From: an uncultured Bacilli bacterium
GTDB taxonomy: Bacteria > Bacillota_I > Bacilli_A > RF39 > UBA660
Direction: 5' to 3'
Assembly: GCA_934101865.1 (NCBI GenBank)
Contig: CAKOSA010000006.1
Location: 1-49,226 of the forward strand
DNA length: 49,226 nucleotides
Shown here: positions 18,000 to 26,018 of the stretch, in pieces
Numbering within the stretch: position 1 is the first letter of the stretch
How the letters are laid out: every line of letters starts with the position of its first letter
The notes under the pieces: generated by a model
Seen by the model: only the letters and a program-made list of their open reading frames with translations
What the model was told of the DNA's origin: nothing
The model's database searches: none
Program-made: the position numbers and the translations under genes

Positions 18000-19285
18000 T
18001 GAAAAAAATAGATGTAAGTAACCTAAAAGGAGTATTTGACTACGTAGGAAAAGAAGAAATAATAAGAAATAAAATAAGGACAACCCTAAAAAACAATTTT
18101 GAAAAATACGGATATAGTCCCGCCGAAACATCAACACTATATAACTATGATATACTAGCATACAAATATGATGATGATGCTGAAATACTAAATGAAATGT
18201 ATACCCTAACTGACCAAGGAAAAAGACATTTAGCCCTTCGCTACGATTTAACAATGCCCTTTTGTAAACTAATAGCAAATACCAAAGATTTAAGATTACC
18301 ATTTAAAAGATATGAAATAGGAAAAGTATTCAGAAATGGCCCTGTCAAAACCGGTCGAAATAGAGAATTCTATCAATGCGACGTCGATGTTGTAGGATTA
18401 GATAACCGCTATATAGAACTAGAAGAAATGCAACTCGTAGTCGATACCTTTAAAGAATTAAATATAGATATAAAAATAAAATGGAATAATCGTAAACTAA
18501 TGTCAGGATTATTAGAATACCTCCAAATAGATAGCATTGAAAAAAGTATTCAAATTCTAGATAAAATGGAAAAAATAACTCACGAAGAATTACTAAAAGA
18601 ATTCCAAAAAATAAATATAACTAAGGAAAAAGCCGAAGAACTACTAAAACTATTTTCAATGAATATAGAACAATATAACGAAAAATTTAAAGATACAGAT
18701 AATACCCTAATCAAAGAAGGATTGGTAGAAATAAATGAAATAAACAATAACATACCCAAACTACACCTTGAAGAAAACACAACCTTTACCCCAACCCTAG
18801 CCCGAGGCCTATCAATATATACAGGAATAGTGTTTGAATTCTTTGATAAAAAACAACGACTAACTTGTAGCCTCGGTGGTGGGGGAAGATACAACAAAAT
18901 AATAACAGAATTCATTGATGACGGCACAACCTATCCTGCCGTAGGATTATCATTCGGGTTGGAACCAATATATGCAATACTAAAAGAAACAATGATGACC
19001 ATAAAACAAGTAGACGTATATGTAGTTCCAATGAATACGGAGATAGAATGCTTATCCCTAGCCCGCGAACTAAGAAATAACAACATAAAAGCCGAAGTAG
19101 AGTTAAAACAAAGAAAAATAAAAAAATGCTTTGAATACGCTTCCAAGGAAAACATTAAATACGTTTTAGTAGTTGGTGAAAACGAAATAAAAGAAGGCAA
19201 ATATACCCTAAAAAATATGGATAAAAAAGAACAACAATTACTAACCATAGATGAAGTAATAAAAGAAATAAAGTCCAATAATTAA
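17999..19285 (+). CDS. hisS: Histidyl-tRNA synthetase
   Basis: This is a class II synthetase of 428 residues. It has the motif 2 region LRYDLTMPFCKLIAN and RYEIGKVFRNGPVKTGRNRE, the histidine-specific box ARGLSIYTGIVFEFF, motif 3 around CSLGGGGRYN, and a C-terminal anticodon-binding domain (~330-428: VDVYVVPMNTE...ARELRNNNIKAEVEL). The anticodon domain and histidine box argue for a true HisS rather than the HisZ regulator. It charges tRNA-His. The start overlaps the preceding stop, with GGAGGG upstream. Confidence 0.95.
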   Translation: MKKIDVSNLKGVFDYVGKEEIIRNKIRTTLKNNFEKYGYSPAETSTLYNYDILAYKYDDDAEILNEMYTLTDQGKRHLALRYDLTMPFCKLIANTKDLRLPFKRYEIGKVFRNGPVKTGRNREFYQCDVDVVGLDNRYIELEEMQLVVDTFKELNIDIKIKWNNRKLMSGLLEYLQIDSIEKSIQILDKMEKITHEELLKEFQKINITKEKAEELLKLFSMNIEQYNEKFKDTDNTLIKEGLVEINEINNNIPKLHLEENTTFTPTLARGLSIYTGIVFEFFDKKQRLTCSLGGGGRYNKIITEFIDDGTTYPAVGLSFGLEPIYAILKETMMTIKQVDVYVVPMNTEIECLSLARELRNNNIKAEVELKQRKIKKCFEYASKENIKYVLVVGENEIKEGKYTLKNMDKKEQQLLTIDEVIKEIKSNN

Positions 19286-19292
19286 CCAAAAT

Positions 19293-19325
19293 AAAGCTCC
19301 ACAATATAATATTAGGGGGCTTTTT
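19293..19325 (+). terminator. Rho-independent terminator after hisS
   Basis: AAAGCTCC (19293-19300) pairs with GGGGCTTT (19316-19323, one G-T pair) and a T run follows. Confidence 0.6.
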
Positions 19326-19369
19326 AAGTACCAATTTTCCCCATATTACAGCTCCCAACAACGAAAAAC

Positions 19370-19398
19370 TTGACAAAAAAACAAGTTTCTGCTAGAAT
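19370..19398 (+). promoter_or_regulatory. Strong promoter for the lysozyme-like gene
   Basis: TTGACA (19370-19375), 17 bases, TAGAAT (19393-19398). Confidence 0.7.
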
Positions 19399-19431
19399 AA
19401 TACCTGCTTTCAAAAAAAGAGGTGAAGAAGC

Positions 19432-20046
19432 GTGAAAATAAGTCGATCGAGTATGCTAATAATGACGTGTTTACTACCATATATGACAATAATGACACAC
19501 GGAATTATTAACAAGAATGTAATGTCCATCCATACAACTTCAAATGAGCATATAGAGAAACTAGTAGCATCTGCTGGAAAAAATATCAAAACCGAAGCAA
19601 CCAAAGAACTAGCCAATGCCAAAAAAGAAGAAAGACAAGAAGTATATGATGGATTAACAATCGAAGAGTTAGGAAATAAAATAGAAAGAAACCTAAACTC
19701 AAGCTTAACAGGATACGGTCAAATCTTTGCAAATTATTCAATAGAACTAGGAGTAGACCCCTATTTAGCCCTTGCGATTGTATTACACGAAACAGGCTGT
19801 AAATATAATTGTAGTTATTTAACAAATGCCTGTCATAACATAGGTGGACAAAAAGGAACCGGTTGTGGTGAATACGCCTACTTTGGTAGTATGGAAGAAG
19901 GAATATATGCATTTCTAAACAATCTCCATAAAAACTACTACCTATATGGCCTTACAACCACGGCCCAAATTGGCAAAAAATATGCCGAAGATCCCGAATG
20001 GCCATCCAAAGTAAACAGACATATATATAACATACAAAACAGTTAA
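19432..20046 (+). CDS. Exported glucosaminidase/lysozyme-like enzyme
   Basis: The GTG start follows AGAGGTGA. The 204-residue protein has an N-terminal hydrophobic signal (about 6-24), a helical linker and a lysozyme-fold domain from ~95. Features are YSIELGVDPYLALAIVLHE with candidate catalytic E120, then NACHNIGGQKG and GSMEEGIYAFLNNLHKNYY, as in GH73-type glucosaminidases. It probably cuts peptidoglycan glycan strands. Four cysteines (CKYNC, ACHN, GCGE) could form disulfides. It has its own promoter and terminator. Confidence 0.78.
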   Translation: MKISRSSMLIMTCLLPYMTIMTHGIINKNVMSIHTTSNEHIEKLVASAGKNIKTEATKELANAKKEERQEVYDGLTIEELGNKIERNLNSSLTGYGQIFANYSIELGVDPYLALAIVLHETGCKYNCSYLTNACHNIGGQKGTGCGEYAYFGSMEEGIYAFLNNLHKNYYLYGLTTTAQIGKKYAEDPEWPSKVNRHIYNIQNS

Positions 20047-20080
20047 AGATGTAGAAAATGAAAATTTTACATCTTTTAAT
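20045..20080 (+). terminator. Rho-independent terminator
   Basis: AAAGATGTA (20045-20053) pairs with TACATCTTT (20068-20076), followed by T-rich sequence. Confidence 0.65.
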
Positions 20081-20087
20081 TTTTCTC

Positions 20088-20116
20088 TTGAAATAAAATC
20101 AATAATATGGTATATT
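20088..20116 (+). promoter_or_regulatory. Promoter for the 20.1 kb surface protein
   Basis: TTGAAA (20088-20093), 17 bases, TATATT (20111-20116). Confidence 0.55.
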
Positions 20117-20144
20117 AATAACATAAGAAGATAGGAGAGATAAA

Positions 20145-20687
20145 ATGGAAAAAAGAAAAATATTAGGATTAATAATAGGAATAACAGCATTTATAGCCCT
20201 AATTGCTGGAATAACATTAGCGTGGCTTAATTGGAGCAGTAGCACAAAAATCACCGGAGGAAGTGGATGCTTCGACATAACCTATACCGGTCAAGGATTT
20301 AACGGCACTCTAAAAATGTCAAGCAACTATACAGGAGGAATATTAGCAAGTGCTACAATGAAAATAAGCGATTCTTGCAGTGGAGTAACCGGAACCGGAA
20401 CCCTAAATTTACACACAACAAGTTTTAAAGCCGGAGATACAAATCTACTAACATCAAGCAGTGCCCTAAAATACGCTGTCGTAGTCGATAGTGCAACCTC
20501 AGCTGTCAAAACCGGAACCATAACAACGGCCGGAGACTTAACTGTGTACAACGGATTTACCATTGACGGAACATCCCACACTTACAAAGTTTACCTTTGG
20601 CTAGACGGAGCCTCTGCCGATTCCAAATACCTCGGAGCCGCATACTCAGGCTATATCAATGCAAGTGCAAAACAAAATGCATCATAA
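20145..20687 (+). CDS. Small TasA/camelysin-like exported protein
   Basis: The 180-residue product has a lysine-rich start, one hydrophobic helix (about 7-27, ending LAWLNWSSS) and a Gly/Ser/Thr-rich beta domain. The helix followed by a short W-x-W junction and beta sandwich recalls TasA/CalY-type secreted fibre or surface proteins; this is a layout resemblance. Two cysteines (GSGCFDI and DSCSGV) may pair. AGGAGAG precedes the start. It is flanked by its own promoter and terminator and lies next to a larger relative of the same layout. Confidence 0.65.
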   Translation: MEKRKILGLIIGITAFIALIAGITLAWLNWSSSTKITGGSGCFDITYTGQGFNGTLKMSSNYTGGILASATMKISDSCSGVTGTGTLNLHTTSFKAGDTNLLTSSSALKYAVVVDSATSAVKTGTITTAGDLTVYNGFTIDGTSHTYKVYLWLDGASADSKYLGAAYSGYINASAKQNAS

Positions 20688-20688
20688 C

Positions 20689-20710
20689 AGAGTGTTCAAA
20701 CACTCTTTTT
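20689..20710 (+). terminator. Rho-independent terminator
   Basis: AGAGTGT (20689-20695) and ACACTCT (20700-20706) form a compact stem with a TCAA loop, followed by a T run. Confidence 0.75.
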
Positions 20711-20770
20711 CTAAATCAGCCCTATTGGGGGTCACTATAAATAAAAAAACAAAAAGAAGTGGAGAAAAAT

Positions 20771-22309
20771 ATGACAAATACGCAAACCAAAAATAAATTA
20801 TTACTAATAACAATAATAACCCTAATAGTAGTAAGCCTATCCATAACCCTTGCCTATTTTATATGGAATAGCACTACCAATACCGACGTAAGCCTCACCG
20901 CAAAAGGTGTCATTGTCGAATTATCTGACGGAAAGGACATTGAAGCATCCGGCCTAATGCCCGTATCAAGCTATCTTCAAGATACCAAAAACGTCGTAAA
21001 AAAAGACATAAAACTAAAACTAAAAAGCACCCCCACAACTCCCGTAACCGTAACAATGAACCTAAAAATAAATAGCATCGATGCCGGTTTAAATCATAGC
21101 AGTTTCAAGTACACCCTCACTGATGAGAACCAAACCAAAGTAAAAGAAGGCACCTTCGAAACCGCCAAAGCCGGAGATAACATTGCCCTCCTTACCCTAA
21201 ATAGTGCCGACGGATCCCTCACCACCAAAATGACAAACTATACCCTCTATATCTATATTGACGGCGAATCAGGCAACAATCCCAGCAGTATGCAAAACCA
21301 AGCCTTTGCCTTTACTCTCGATATCACCGGCACAAACTCATCCCTCGTTCGAATGAACGCCTCAAAATACATAGAAAATCTCGCCGATGACACCACCGGA
21401 GATAGCGGAAACGGAGTATATAAAGTAGAACACGACGCTATCGCGGGCAGTAACAGTGCTACCGGAACCGAACTAAAAGCCACAACCGACTATCGCTATT
21501 ACGGAGCAAACCCCAATAACTATATATGCCTAGATACGGAAGGAAGTAGTACGTGTCCCGATAAACACCTTTATAGAATAATCGGAAGCCTTCGTGACGA
21601 TTACGATGGTGAAACCAAACTAAAAATAATCAAAGCAACACCACTTACCGACGGAATTACCACTAAATACAGTCTCGATTATACATCATCAGGAACCACC
21701 AAAAACATCTGGTCCACAACCACTAGTGGCACAAGTGAAGGAAGCACACTCAAAAAACTCCTAAACGAAAACTGGATTAATGGCCTTTCTGGAGAATATT
21801 ATAATAATAGTACCACCCCCACCACCATAAACTTTACCAATACCAAATTAAGCGAAGTAGCCCAATCCAAAATAAGCAAAACAAACAGATACTACTTAGG
21901 AGGATATTCCGCTCTCCAAACCATAAAAACCGAAGAAATGTATAAAGGCGAACGAGGAACAACCATAAGTAGCGGAAGTGCCAAATACTGGGACGGAACA
22001 GTAGGCCTAATGTATCCCAGCGATTACGGATACGCTGCCGGCGGAAACTGCACAGCAGGTACCCCACCATATACATATAATACAAGTTGCTACCAAAAAG
22101 ATTGGTTATACATAGCCAATTCAAATGTCGAATGGACTATGACACCCTATACATCAGGAACCACCTTTATGTGGAGCATCAATGGCACCCTTGCTACCAA
22201 CCACAGTGCCTATATAACTTATGTAGTAAGACCAACCCTATATTTAAACAAAGATGTAGAAATAACCAGTGGTGTTGGAAGCCAGACCAGTCCCTATATA
22301 ATCGAATAA
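20771..22309 (+). CDS. Membrane-anchored surface protein with DGR-target-like C-terminal domain
   Basis: The ATG at 20771 follows GTGGAG; an in-frame GTG at 20759 overlaps it. The 512-residue product has one membrane helix (~12-32, SITLAYFIW), a TasA-like beta domain to ~180 and a large C-terminal domain. The latter (YRYYGANPNNYICLDT, LYRIIGSL, VGLMYPSDYGYA, EWTMTPYTSGTTFMWSI, VVRPTLYLNKDV, SPYIIE) parallels the retroelement targets at 42975 and 48080 segment by segment. At DNA level its end does not match the template repeat and lacks the GC-rich terminal motif, so it is not a target of that template. Confidence 0.72.
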   Translation: MTNTQTKNKLLLITIITLIVVSLSITLAYFIWNSTTNTDVSLTAKGVIVELSDGKDIEASGLMPVSSYLQDTKNVVKKDIKLKLKSTPTTPVTVTMNLKINSIDAGLNHSSFKYTLTDENQTKVKEGTFETAKAGDNIALLTLNSADGSLTTKMTNYTLYIYIDGESGNNPSSMQNQAFAFTLDITGTNSSLVRMNASKYIENLADDTTGDSGNGVYKVEHDAIAGSNSATGTELKATTDYRYYGANPNNYICLDTEGSSTCPDKHLYRIIGSLRDDYDGETKLKIIKATPLTDGITTKYSLDYTSSGTTKNIWSTTTSGTSEGSTLKKLLNENWINGLSGEYYNNSTTPTTINFTNTKLSEVAQSKISKTNRYYLGGYSALQTIKTEEMYKGERGTTISSGSAKYWDGTVGLMYPSDYGYAAGGNCTAGTPPYTYNTSCYQKDWLYIANSNVEWTMTPYTSGTTFMWSINGTLATNHSAYITYVVRPTLYLNKDVEITSGVGSQTSPYIIE

Positions 22310-22332
22310 ACGAGCAAATAAACTCGTTTTTC
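22308..22332 (+). terminator. Rho-independent terminator
   Basis: AAACGAG (22308-22314) pairs with CTCGTTT (22323-22329), followed by a T run. Confidence 0.7.
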
Positions 22333-22344
22333 TTTCATTATCCG

Positions 22345-22373
22345 TTGCAATATCAAAAGATTGTTGATATAAT
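22345..22373 (+). promoter_or_regulatory. Promoter for pcrA
   Basis: TTGCAA (22345-22350), 17 bases, TATAAT (22368-22373). Confidence 0.6.
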
Positions 22374-22399
22374 AAAACACGGAAGAAAGAGAGGTAACA

Positions 22400-24493
22400 A
22401 TGAATTTAGAACTATTAAACAATAAACAAAGAGAAGCAGTAACCCATATAGATGGCCCAATGTTGGTCCTCGCCGGAGCTGGAAGTGGCAAAACCAAAGT
22501 CCTCACCAGTCGCATAGCCTACCTAATTGAAAACGGCGTCAATCCCCAAAACATCCTAGCCATTACCTTCACCAATAAAGCCGCTACGGAAATGCGAGAA
22601 AGAGTAGCAAAACTAGTCTACGGATCCTACAAAATCCAAATCTCAACTTTCCATTCCTTTGGCCTAAAAATAATTAAAGAAAATGCCAGCGTTCTCGGTT
22701 ATGATAAAAATTTCACTATCGTGGACTCCGACGATGTTCTTACTATCATAAAAAAACTAATGAAAGACTTAGATTTAAATCCCAAATTTTACAGTGCCAA
22801 GACCATAAGAAATAAAATCAGCTCTTGCAAGAACGAACTAATAATACCGGATGAATACGATAAACTAGAAGCCGATAAAAATATTGTCGAAATATATAGA
22901 AGATACCAAAAAATACTCAAAGCCAACAATACCGTTGATTTTGATGACCTCCTAATATTACCCATAAAACTATTTAAACAAAATAAAGAAATATTAACCC
23001 ATTATCAAAATCAGTATAAATATATTCTAATAGACGAGTACCAAGATACCAATGAAGCCCAATATATCCTCAGTAAAATGATATCAGCTTTACACAAAAA
23101 CATCTTTGTCGTTGGTGATAATGACCAAGCCATTTACGCTTTTCGAGGAGCCAATTTCAAAAATATCCTAAATTTCGAAAAAGACTATCCAAATTGTAAA
23201 GTAATCCTCCTCGAAGAAAACTATCGCTCCACTAAAAATATCCTAAGTGCCGCCAATAGTGTCATAAAACACAATAAACAACGAAAAGATAAAAACCTCT
23301 GGTCCAATAATGAAGAAGGAAACAAAGTAAAATATATCGAAGTCGATACCGATAGAGAAGAGTGTCAGTACGTAGGTGAGGAGATAAAACACCTTGTAGA
23401 AAACGGCACCAACTATGAAGATATAGCCATACTATATAGAACCAATGCCCAGTCTCGTCTCATCGAAGAAGAAATGCTAAAAGACGCCATACCATATAGA
23501 GTAGTAGGAAGCTTTTACTTCTATAATAGGAAAGAAATAAAAGACCTCCTTTGCTATTTAAGATTAATAAATAATCCCCAAGATGACGTCAGCTTACTAA
23601 GAGTAATAAATACCCCAAAACGAAAAATAGGCGAGAAAACCATAAGCAATCTCGTCGCCAAAGCCGGCCAAGAAAACAACTCCCTTTTTGATGCCATAGA
23701 TAGTGGAAAAGAATTAGAATTCAAAAAATTAATAATTACTCTTAGAGAAAAAAGTGAGAACCTATCCTTAACCGAACTCGTTGATGTTGTCCTAAATGAT
23801 AGCGGTCTCAAACAAGAACTCCAAAACGAAAAAACCCTTGAAGCCGATATCAGACTAGAAAACCTCGAAGAATTCAAATCCATAACCAAAAGCTATGAAG
23901 AAGACAATGGCGAAATATCTCTTGAAGACTTCCTAAACGAAGTAACCCTCGTTAGTGATGTATCCGAACACCAAGAAGAAAAAAGTAGAGTAAGCCTTAT
24001 GACAATTCACGCCGTAAAAGGCCTCGAATACGATAACGTCTTTGTAATCGGAATGGAAGAAGAAATATTCCCTCATTACAATTCCCTTCAAGAAGGAACA
24101 ACCTCGGCTATTGAAGAAGAACGAAGACTATGCTATGTAGCCATTACCCGTGCTAAGAAAAATCTTTACTTACTAAATGCCAAAAAAAGAATGCTCTTCG
24201 GTAATGTCCAGTTCAACTTACCAAGTAGATTTATAAACGAAATAGATCCAAAATACGTCGAAGAAGTAAACAAAAAAACTAGTATTATTAAGAAAGCCAT
24301 AAACTTTACCAAAGAAAATATGTTTAAAGAACAAGCCGAAACCTATAAGGTAGGGGAACACATAAAACACGAAAAGTACGGAATTGGTGTCATAACCGAT
24401 GTTGGAAACACAATCCTAACCATCGCTTTCCCACATCCTTATGGAATAAGAAAGCTAATGAAAAATCATAAAAGTATCACCAAAATATCCTAA
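22400..24493 (+). CDS. pcrA: ATP-dependent DNA helicase UvrD/PcrA
   Basis: This is a superfamily 1A helicase of 697 residues. It has the Q motif NNKQREAVTH, Walker A AGAGSGKT (25-32), motif Ia AITFTNKAATEMRERV, the Walker B DEYQDTNEAQY, motif III GDNDQAIYAFRGA, motif IV ENYRST, motif V SLMTIHAVKGLEYDNVF and motif VI EERRLCYVAITRAKK. The C-terminal ~60 residues (VGEHIKHEKYGIGVITDVG) form the Tudor-like module of PcrA that contacts RNA polymerase. It works in DNA repair and replication. AAAGAGAGG precedes the start. Confidence 0.95.
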   Translation: MNLELLNNKQREAVTHIDGPMLVLAGAGSGKTKVLTSRIAYLIENGVNPQNILAITFTNKAATEMRERVAKLVYGSYKIQISTFHSFGLKIIKENASVLGYDKNFTIVDSDDVLTIIKKLMKDLDLNPKFYSAKTIRNKISSCKNELIIPDEYDKLEADKNIVEIYRRYQKILKANNTVDFDDLLILPIKLFKQNKEILTHYQNQYKYILIDEYQDTNEAQYILSKMISALHKNIFVVGDNDQAIYAFRGANFKNILNFEKDYPNCKVILLEENYRSTKNILSAANSVIKHNKQRKDKNLWSNNEEGNKVKYIEVDTDREECQYVGEEIKHLVENGTNYEDIAILYRTNAQSRLIEEEMLKDAIPYRVVGSFYFYNRKEIKDLLCYLRLINNPQDDVSLLRVINTPKRKIGEKTISNLVAKAGQENNSLFDAIDSGKELEFKKLIITLREKSENLSLTELVDVVLNDSGLKQELQNEKTLEADIRLENLEEFKSITKSYEEDNGEISLEDFLNEVTLVSDVSEHQEEKSRVSLMTIHAVKGLEYDNVFVIGMEEEIFPHYNSLQEGTTSAIEEERRLCYVAITRAKKNLYLLNAKKRMLFGNVQFNLPSRFINEIDPKYVEEVNKKTSIIKKAINFTKENMFKEQAETYKVGEHIKHEKYGIGVITDVGNTILTIAFPHPYGIRKLMKNHKSITKIS

Positions 24494-24517
24494 ACATATA
24501 ATATAGTAGGTGATAAT

Positions 24518-25069
24518 ATGAATAATCTATTAGTAGTAAATAAACACTTTCTATTAGATAAAACATACACGCCCCGTGACCTTGTCCCCGCAAATAGCAT
24601 ATATAAAGACAATATAACCCTTGTTGACTATGTCCTTGACGCCTTTGAGAAAATGAAAGAAGATGCCCACAGGGAAAACTATCGAATAGATATAATGAGT
24701 GGTTATAGAAGTTATGATTACCAAAATAAAATCTATACCCGCTTAGTTCACGAAAAAGGCCTAAATTACGCCTTTCGCAAAATAGCCAAACCCGGTTCAT
24801 CAGAACACCAAACCGGTCTCGCCCTCGATTTCTGCATATATAAGGATGAAAAATGCTACATCGAAAGTGAAATAACCAATATGGAAGAGACCAAATGGAT
24901 CCACCAAAATGCCCACAAATACGGCTTTATCGTCAGGTATCCCGAAGGAAAAGAAGACATAACCGGCTACGATTATGAACCTTGGCACTTACGCTACGCG
25001 GGCAAAGACGCAGCTAAAATATATGAGAAAAAGATAACCCTTGAAGAATATGTAAATTCTCGGGAATAA
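24518..25069 (+). CDS. VanY-type D-alanyl-D-alanine carboxypeptidase
   Basis: The 183-residue protein matches the VanY/peptidase M15B family. Zinc ligands are H97 and D104 (GSSEHQTGLALDF) and H157 (EPWHLRY), with catalytic E154. MSGYRSYDYQNKIY precedes them as usual. It trims the terminal D-Ala from peptidoglycan stem peptides. No clear signal peptide or membrane helix is visible at the N-terminus, which is odd for a wall enzyme; it may be exported another way or act on cytoplasmic precursors. TAGGTGA precedes the start. No vancomycin-resistance genes are nearby. Confidence 0.88.
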   Translation: MNNLLVVNKHFLLDKTYTPRDLVPANSIYKDNITLVDYVLDAFEKMKEDAHRENYRIDIMSGYRSYDYQNKIYTRLVHEKGLNYAFRKIAKPGSSEHQTGLALDFCIYKDEKCYIESEITNMEETKWIHQNAHKYGFIVRYPEGKEDITGYDYEPWHLRYAGKDAAKIYEKKITLEEYVNSRE

Positions 25070-25072
25070 AAT

Positions 25073-25101
25073 TTGCCCAAATCAAAATAAAATGATATAA
25101 T
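25073..25101 (+). promoter_or_regulatory. Promoter for truA
   Basis: TTGCCC (25073-25078), 17 bases, TATAAT (25096-25101). The -35 box is poor; the -10 box is perfect. Confidence 0.4.
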
Positions 25102-25128
25102 AAATGCAAGAAGTGAGGTAGTAATATT

Positions 25129-25869
25129 ATGAGATACTTAATAACATTTTCCTATGACGGTAGTGGTTTTTACGGATATGCCAAACAACCCGATAAAAGA
25201 ACCATTCAGGAAGAAATAGAAACAGCATTAACCAAAATAAATAAAGATATAAAAGTAACCCTAAATGCATCTGGTCGCACTGATGCCGGAGTTCACGCCC
25301 TTGCCCAAAAGGCCCACTTTGATATGGATAGCAAAATAGAACCAAGCAAACTCCAAAAAAGTATAAATAGCCTTTTACCGCCCGACATATCTATCGATAA
25401 AGTCGAAGAAGTCGATAAAGACTTTCACGCTAGATTTAATGCCCACGGTAAAGAATACATCTATAAAATAAATACCGGACCTTATAATCCCATCGAAAGA
25501 AACTACGTATACCAGTGTCCATACAAATTAGATGTCGTTGCTATCGAAAGAGCCCTAAAATATTTGGAAGGAACGCATAGCTATAAATCATTTACCAAAA
25601 AAGACGATGAAAAAGAAGACTATGTAAGAACCATAAGTGAAACCGAAATCATAAGAGATCCCCGTAATATAAATAAAATAACCCTTTCCTTTACCGGAAG
25701 TGGCTTTATGAGATATATGGTAAGAAATATGGTTGGAACTCTTCTTGAAATAGGAGAGGGCAAAAGAAAACCCGAAGATATAATAGAAATACTAAAAAGT
25801 GAAGATAGAACTAAGGCCGGAAAAACAGCCCCTGCCGTAGGTCTATATCTAAAAAATGTATTTTACTAA
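25129..25869 (+). CDS. truA: tRNA pseudouridine(38-40) synthase
   Basis: The 246-residue protein is TruA. It has YDGSGFYGYAKQP at the start, catalytic D52 in ASGRTDAGVHALAQ, HARFNAHGKEYIYKI, and GSGFMRYMVRNMVGTLLEIG near the C-terminus. It isomerises uridines 38-40 in the anticodon stem-loop of many tRNAs. AAGTGAGGT precedes the start. In many Firmicutes truA follows ecfT; here it follows a peptidase gene instead. The 3' flank ends in a weak hairpin and T run. Confidence 0.95.
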   Translation: MRYLITFSYDGSGFYGYAKQPDKRTIQEEIETALTKINKDIKVTLNASGRTDAGVHALAQKAHFDMDSKIEPSKLQKSINSLLPPDISIDKVEEVDKDFHARFNAHGKEYIYKINTGPYNPIERNYVYQCPYKLDVVAIERALKYLEGTHSYKSFTKKDDEKEDYVRTISETEIIRDPRNINKITLSFTGSGFMRYMVRNMVGTLLEIGEGKRKPEDIIEILKSEDRTKAGKTAPAVGLYLKNVFY

Positions 25870-25895
25870 AACCTAGATGAAACTAGTTTTTTTTC

Positions 25896-25913
25896 TGTGA
25901 AAAAAATTTCACA
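25896..25913. promoter_or_regulatory. Perfect 18-bp palindrome upstream of the beta-helix surface gene
   Basis: TGTGAAAAAAATTTCACA (7-4-7) is a perfect inverted repeat ending 17 bases before the -35 box. This is the size and place of a repressor or activator site. No regulator is identified. Confidence 0.45.
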
Positions 25914-25930
25914 ATTAAATCAAAATTTCC

Positions 25931-25959
25931 TTGTAAAAAATAATTAACTATGTTAAAAT
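25931..25959 (+). promoter_or_regulatory. Promoter for the sortase-anchored surface protein
   Basis: TTGTAA (25931-25936), 17 bases, TAAAAT (25954-25959). Confidence 0.6.
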
Positions 25960-26018
25960 GAAGATAGTAGAGAAAGTAGTAGTACTCTACAAGTTCATAA
26001 ATAAAAAGGAGGAGAATT

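Noticed and set aside
22087..22425. Plus-strand reading between the surface protein and pcrA
   Set aside because: It overlaps both genes in another frame, spans a terminator and promoter, and has no ribosome site.
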